NCBI RefSeq assembly: GCF_011766325.1
Contig: NZ_BLLG01000001.1
Span: 620,001 to 684,000, forward strand
Reading direction: 5' to 3'
Length of the DNA stretch: 64,000 nucleotides
Origin: Streptomyces pacificus
Lineage (GTDB): Bacteria > Actinomycetota > Actinomycetes > Streptomycetales > Streptomycetaceae
Positions within the stretch are counted from its first letter, which is position 1. Every line of letters begins with the position of its first letter. This document shows positions 62,521 to 64,000 of the stretch, piece by piece. The position numbers and the translations under genes were made by a program. The notes under the pieces are model-generated. The model worked only from the letters and a program-made list of their open reading frames with translations. It had not been told where the DNA came from and ran no database searches.

Positions 62521-63816
62521 TCAGAGAGAGTCGACGTGGGCGCCGGTGAGCCGACGACGGCAGTCGAGGATGTACGGGGCGTGGGCGCTGATCAGGGGGT
62601 AGTCGAAGGCGTCGTGGTCCGCGAGGAGGACTACGGCGTCGGCTGTCGCGAGCAGACCGGGGGTCACCTCGACCCGCTGGAGGCCCTCCAGGCCGGCGGC
62701 GCGGGGGTGGGTGTCATCCAGGACGTGAGGGTCGGCGGCCTGGACCTCGGCGCCCATACCGGTGAGGAGTTCGGCGATGCGGGCCGCCGGCGTCTCTCGG
62801 GCGTCCCCGGTGTTGGCCTTGTACGCCACTCCGAGCAGGAGGATCCGGGAGCCCTTGAGCGGCTTCCCGCGCTCGTTGAGACCCGCGACGAGACGCCGCA
62901 CCACGTAGTCGGGCATGTGGTTGTTGACATCGTTCGCCAGCTCGACGAAGCGGAAGTTCTGCCCCAGGGTTCGTTCGACCCGCCACGACAGGTACGAGGG
63001 GTCGACGGGCAGGCAGTGGCCTCCGACCCCGGGGCCGGGGGTGAAGCGCATGAACCCGAACGGCTTGGTGGACGCCGCGTCGATGGCCGCCCAGACGTCG
63101 ATGCCCAAGTCGTGGGAGAAGATCGCCAGCTCGTTGGCGAGCGCGATGTTCACGTGCCGGAAGGTGTTCTCGAGGAGCTTGGTCAGCTCCGCCTCCTTGC
63201 AACTGGCCACAGGCACGACCGCATCCACGAGGGAGGCGTAGAAGTCGCGGACCGACTTCAAGGAGGACGGGGTGATGCCCGAGACGACCTTGGGCGTGTT
63301 CTCCAGCCTCCAGCTGGGGTTCCCGGGGTCGATGCGCTCGGGGCTGTAGCCGAGGTGGAAGTCGCGGCCCGCGGTCAGCCCCGAGCCGCGCTCGAGGAGC
63401 GGGCGGAACACCTCCTCGGTCGTCCCGGGGTACGTGGTCGATTCCAGGACGACCGTCGCTCCGCGGGTCAGGTGGCGGCCCAGCATCCGCGCCGCGTCCT
63501 CGACGTGCGACAGGTCCGGCGCGCCGTCGCGTAGCGGCGTTGGGACGGTGACGACCGCCACGTCGAACCCGGCGCAGTCGGCAGAGTCGACGGTCGGCTG
63601 GTAGACGCCGGCGGCGAGGAGGGGCGCCAGCCGCCTGTCCGAGACGTCCTCGACGTACGACTCGCCGACCACGAGCCGCTTGATCCGGCCGGCGTCAACG
63701 TCGAGGCCGACGACGCTGTGCCCCATCTCGGCGGCTCGCACCGCGAGCGGGAGGCCGACGTATCCCTGCCCCACGACGACCACACGGAGTCGATGGGGCT
63801 CGTGATTCCTGATCAT
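62521..63816 (-). CDS. Nucleotide-sugar dehydrogenase (UDP-GlcNAc/ManNAc or UDP-glucose 6-dehydrogenase family)
   Basis: 431 residues. VVVVGQGYVGLPLAVRAAEM (NAD-binding), VVTVPTPLRDG, LESTTYPGTTEEVFRPLLE, YSPERIDPGN, the catalytic block KLLENTFRHVNIALANELAI and the Cys nucleophile in PGPGVGGHCLPVDPSYLSW, then LLGVAYKANTGDARETPA. The TTYPGTT and GNPSWRLENTPKVV wording matches the WbpO/WecC-like branch that makes UDP-uronic acids. ATG 63816 is chosen for AAGGTGG upstream; a GTG at 63825 is possible. First gene of the pair with the epimerase. Confidence 0.92.
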   Translation of the reverse strand: MIRNHEPHRLRVVVVGQGYVGLPLAVRAAEMGHSVVGLDVDAGRIKRLVVGESYVEDVSDRRLAPLLAAGVYQPTVDSADCAGFDVAVVTVPTPLRDGAPDLSHVEDAARMLGRHLTRGATVVLESTTYPGTTEEVFRPLLERGSGLTAGRDFHLGYSPERIDPGNPSWRLENTPKVVSGITPSSLKSVRDFYASLVDAVVPVASCKEAELTKLLENTFRHVNIALANELAIFSHDLGIDVWAAIDAASTKPFGFMRFTPGPGVGGHCLPVDPSYLSWRVERTLGQNFRFVELANDVNNHMPDYVVRRLVAGLNERGKPLKGSRILLLGVAYKANTGDARETPAARIAELLTGMGAEVQAADPHVLDDTHPRAAGLEGLQRVEVTPGLLATADAVVLLADHDAFDYPLISAHAPYILDCRRRLTGAHVDSL

Positions 63817-64000
63817 GCGGTCCACCTTGCTGAGGTCTGGGCTTGGGGGAGCGGGGACGTACTTGTGGTGCGGGATTCGCGGTCGGCGGTGGCCGTAAGA
63901 TGGGAGCGCCTCGGCCGTACGAGACTCGCTTGGCCGCCTGTCTCGGACGGCCGAGTGCTTTTCGTGGGCAGCGCGGGGAGGCCGGAAAACCCGTGGGCTG

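Overview
High-GC (roughly 70% by eye) actinobacterial chromosome, almost certainly Streptomyces. Supporting signs are the strong G/C third-position bias, GTG/TTG starts, ATGA/GTGA stop-start overlaps, an rnpB gene of the streptomycete form, an F420-type oxidoreductase, and Streptomyces-typical families such as a SCO2322-like protein. Nothing was searched against a database; family names come from recognised motifs.

Layout. 1-9.8 kb: end of a GDT1-type cation exchanger, a DHA2 efflux pump with a C-terminal MarR-like domain, gdhA, a MhuD-like heme-degrading monooxygenase carrying a Gly-Ser insert, an O-methyltransferase, a secreted protein built from 18-residue repeats, a serine-recombinase remnant and an arsenite-type permease. 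10-12.7 kb: a secreted seven-blade YVTN propeller with a DUF11 domain, then a decayed class C beta-lactamase/DD-peptidase gene. 12.7-15.4 kb: divergent CYP125-like P450 and FadA5-like thiolase. 15.5-23.2 kb: a secreted transglycosylase, then a five-gene, fully overlapping ECF transporter operon (barrel protein, SCO2322-like protein, EcfT, fused double EcfA, EcfS) behind a cobalamin riboswitch. 23.4-32.1 kb: MBL hydrolase, aldehyde dehydrogenase plus ferredoxin, a KstR-like TetR regulator, a glycosyltransferase/methyltransferase/terpene-cyclase-fold operon, and an LLM oxidoreductase. 32.2-43.7 kb: a membrane protein, a lipoprotein amidase, a methyltransferase, a chloramphenicol-type efflux pump with a candidate leader peptide, a two-component system divergent from a MacB-like ABC exporter, and an NTF2-like protein. 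44-50.8 kb: SCP-x thiolase, a DHA2 pump, and an Hsd4B/alcohol dehydrogenase/Hsd4A operon. 51-58.6 kb: housekeeping genes (NIF3, zinc-ribbon protein, RNase H/phosphatase fusion, YaaA) and a MerR/membrane-protein pair. 58.9-64 kb: rnpB, a short stretch of lower-GC small genes with a 5'-truncated HAD gene, and a nucleotide-sugar dehydrogenase/epimerase pair.

How the genes work together. The most coherent theme is a dispersed sterol/steroid side-chain module: CYP125-like P450, FadA5-like and SCP-x thiolases, Hsd4A, Hsd4B, aldehyde dehydrogenase with P450-type ferredoxin, LLM oxidoreductase and the KstR-like regulator. It lies in five blocks over 38 kb, separated by unrelated genes. Two families of palindromes tie the blocks together: KstR-type TRGAAC-NN-GTWCTA boxes (four) and a second motif, CTGA-N7-TCAG (four), with both kinds at two promoters. 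No ring-degradation genes (KstD, KshAB, HsaC) are in the window. The second theme is B12: a cobalamin riboswitch controls a cell-surface barrel protein plus ECF transporter, which looks like a capture-and-import system.
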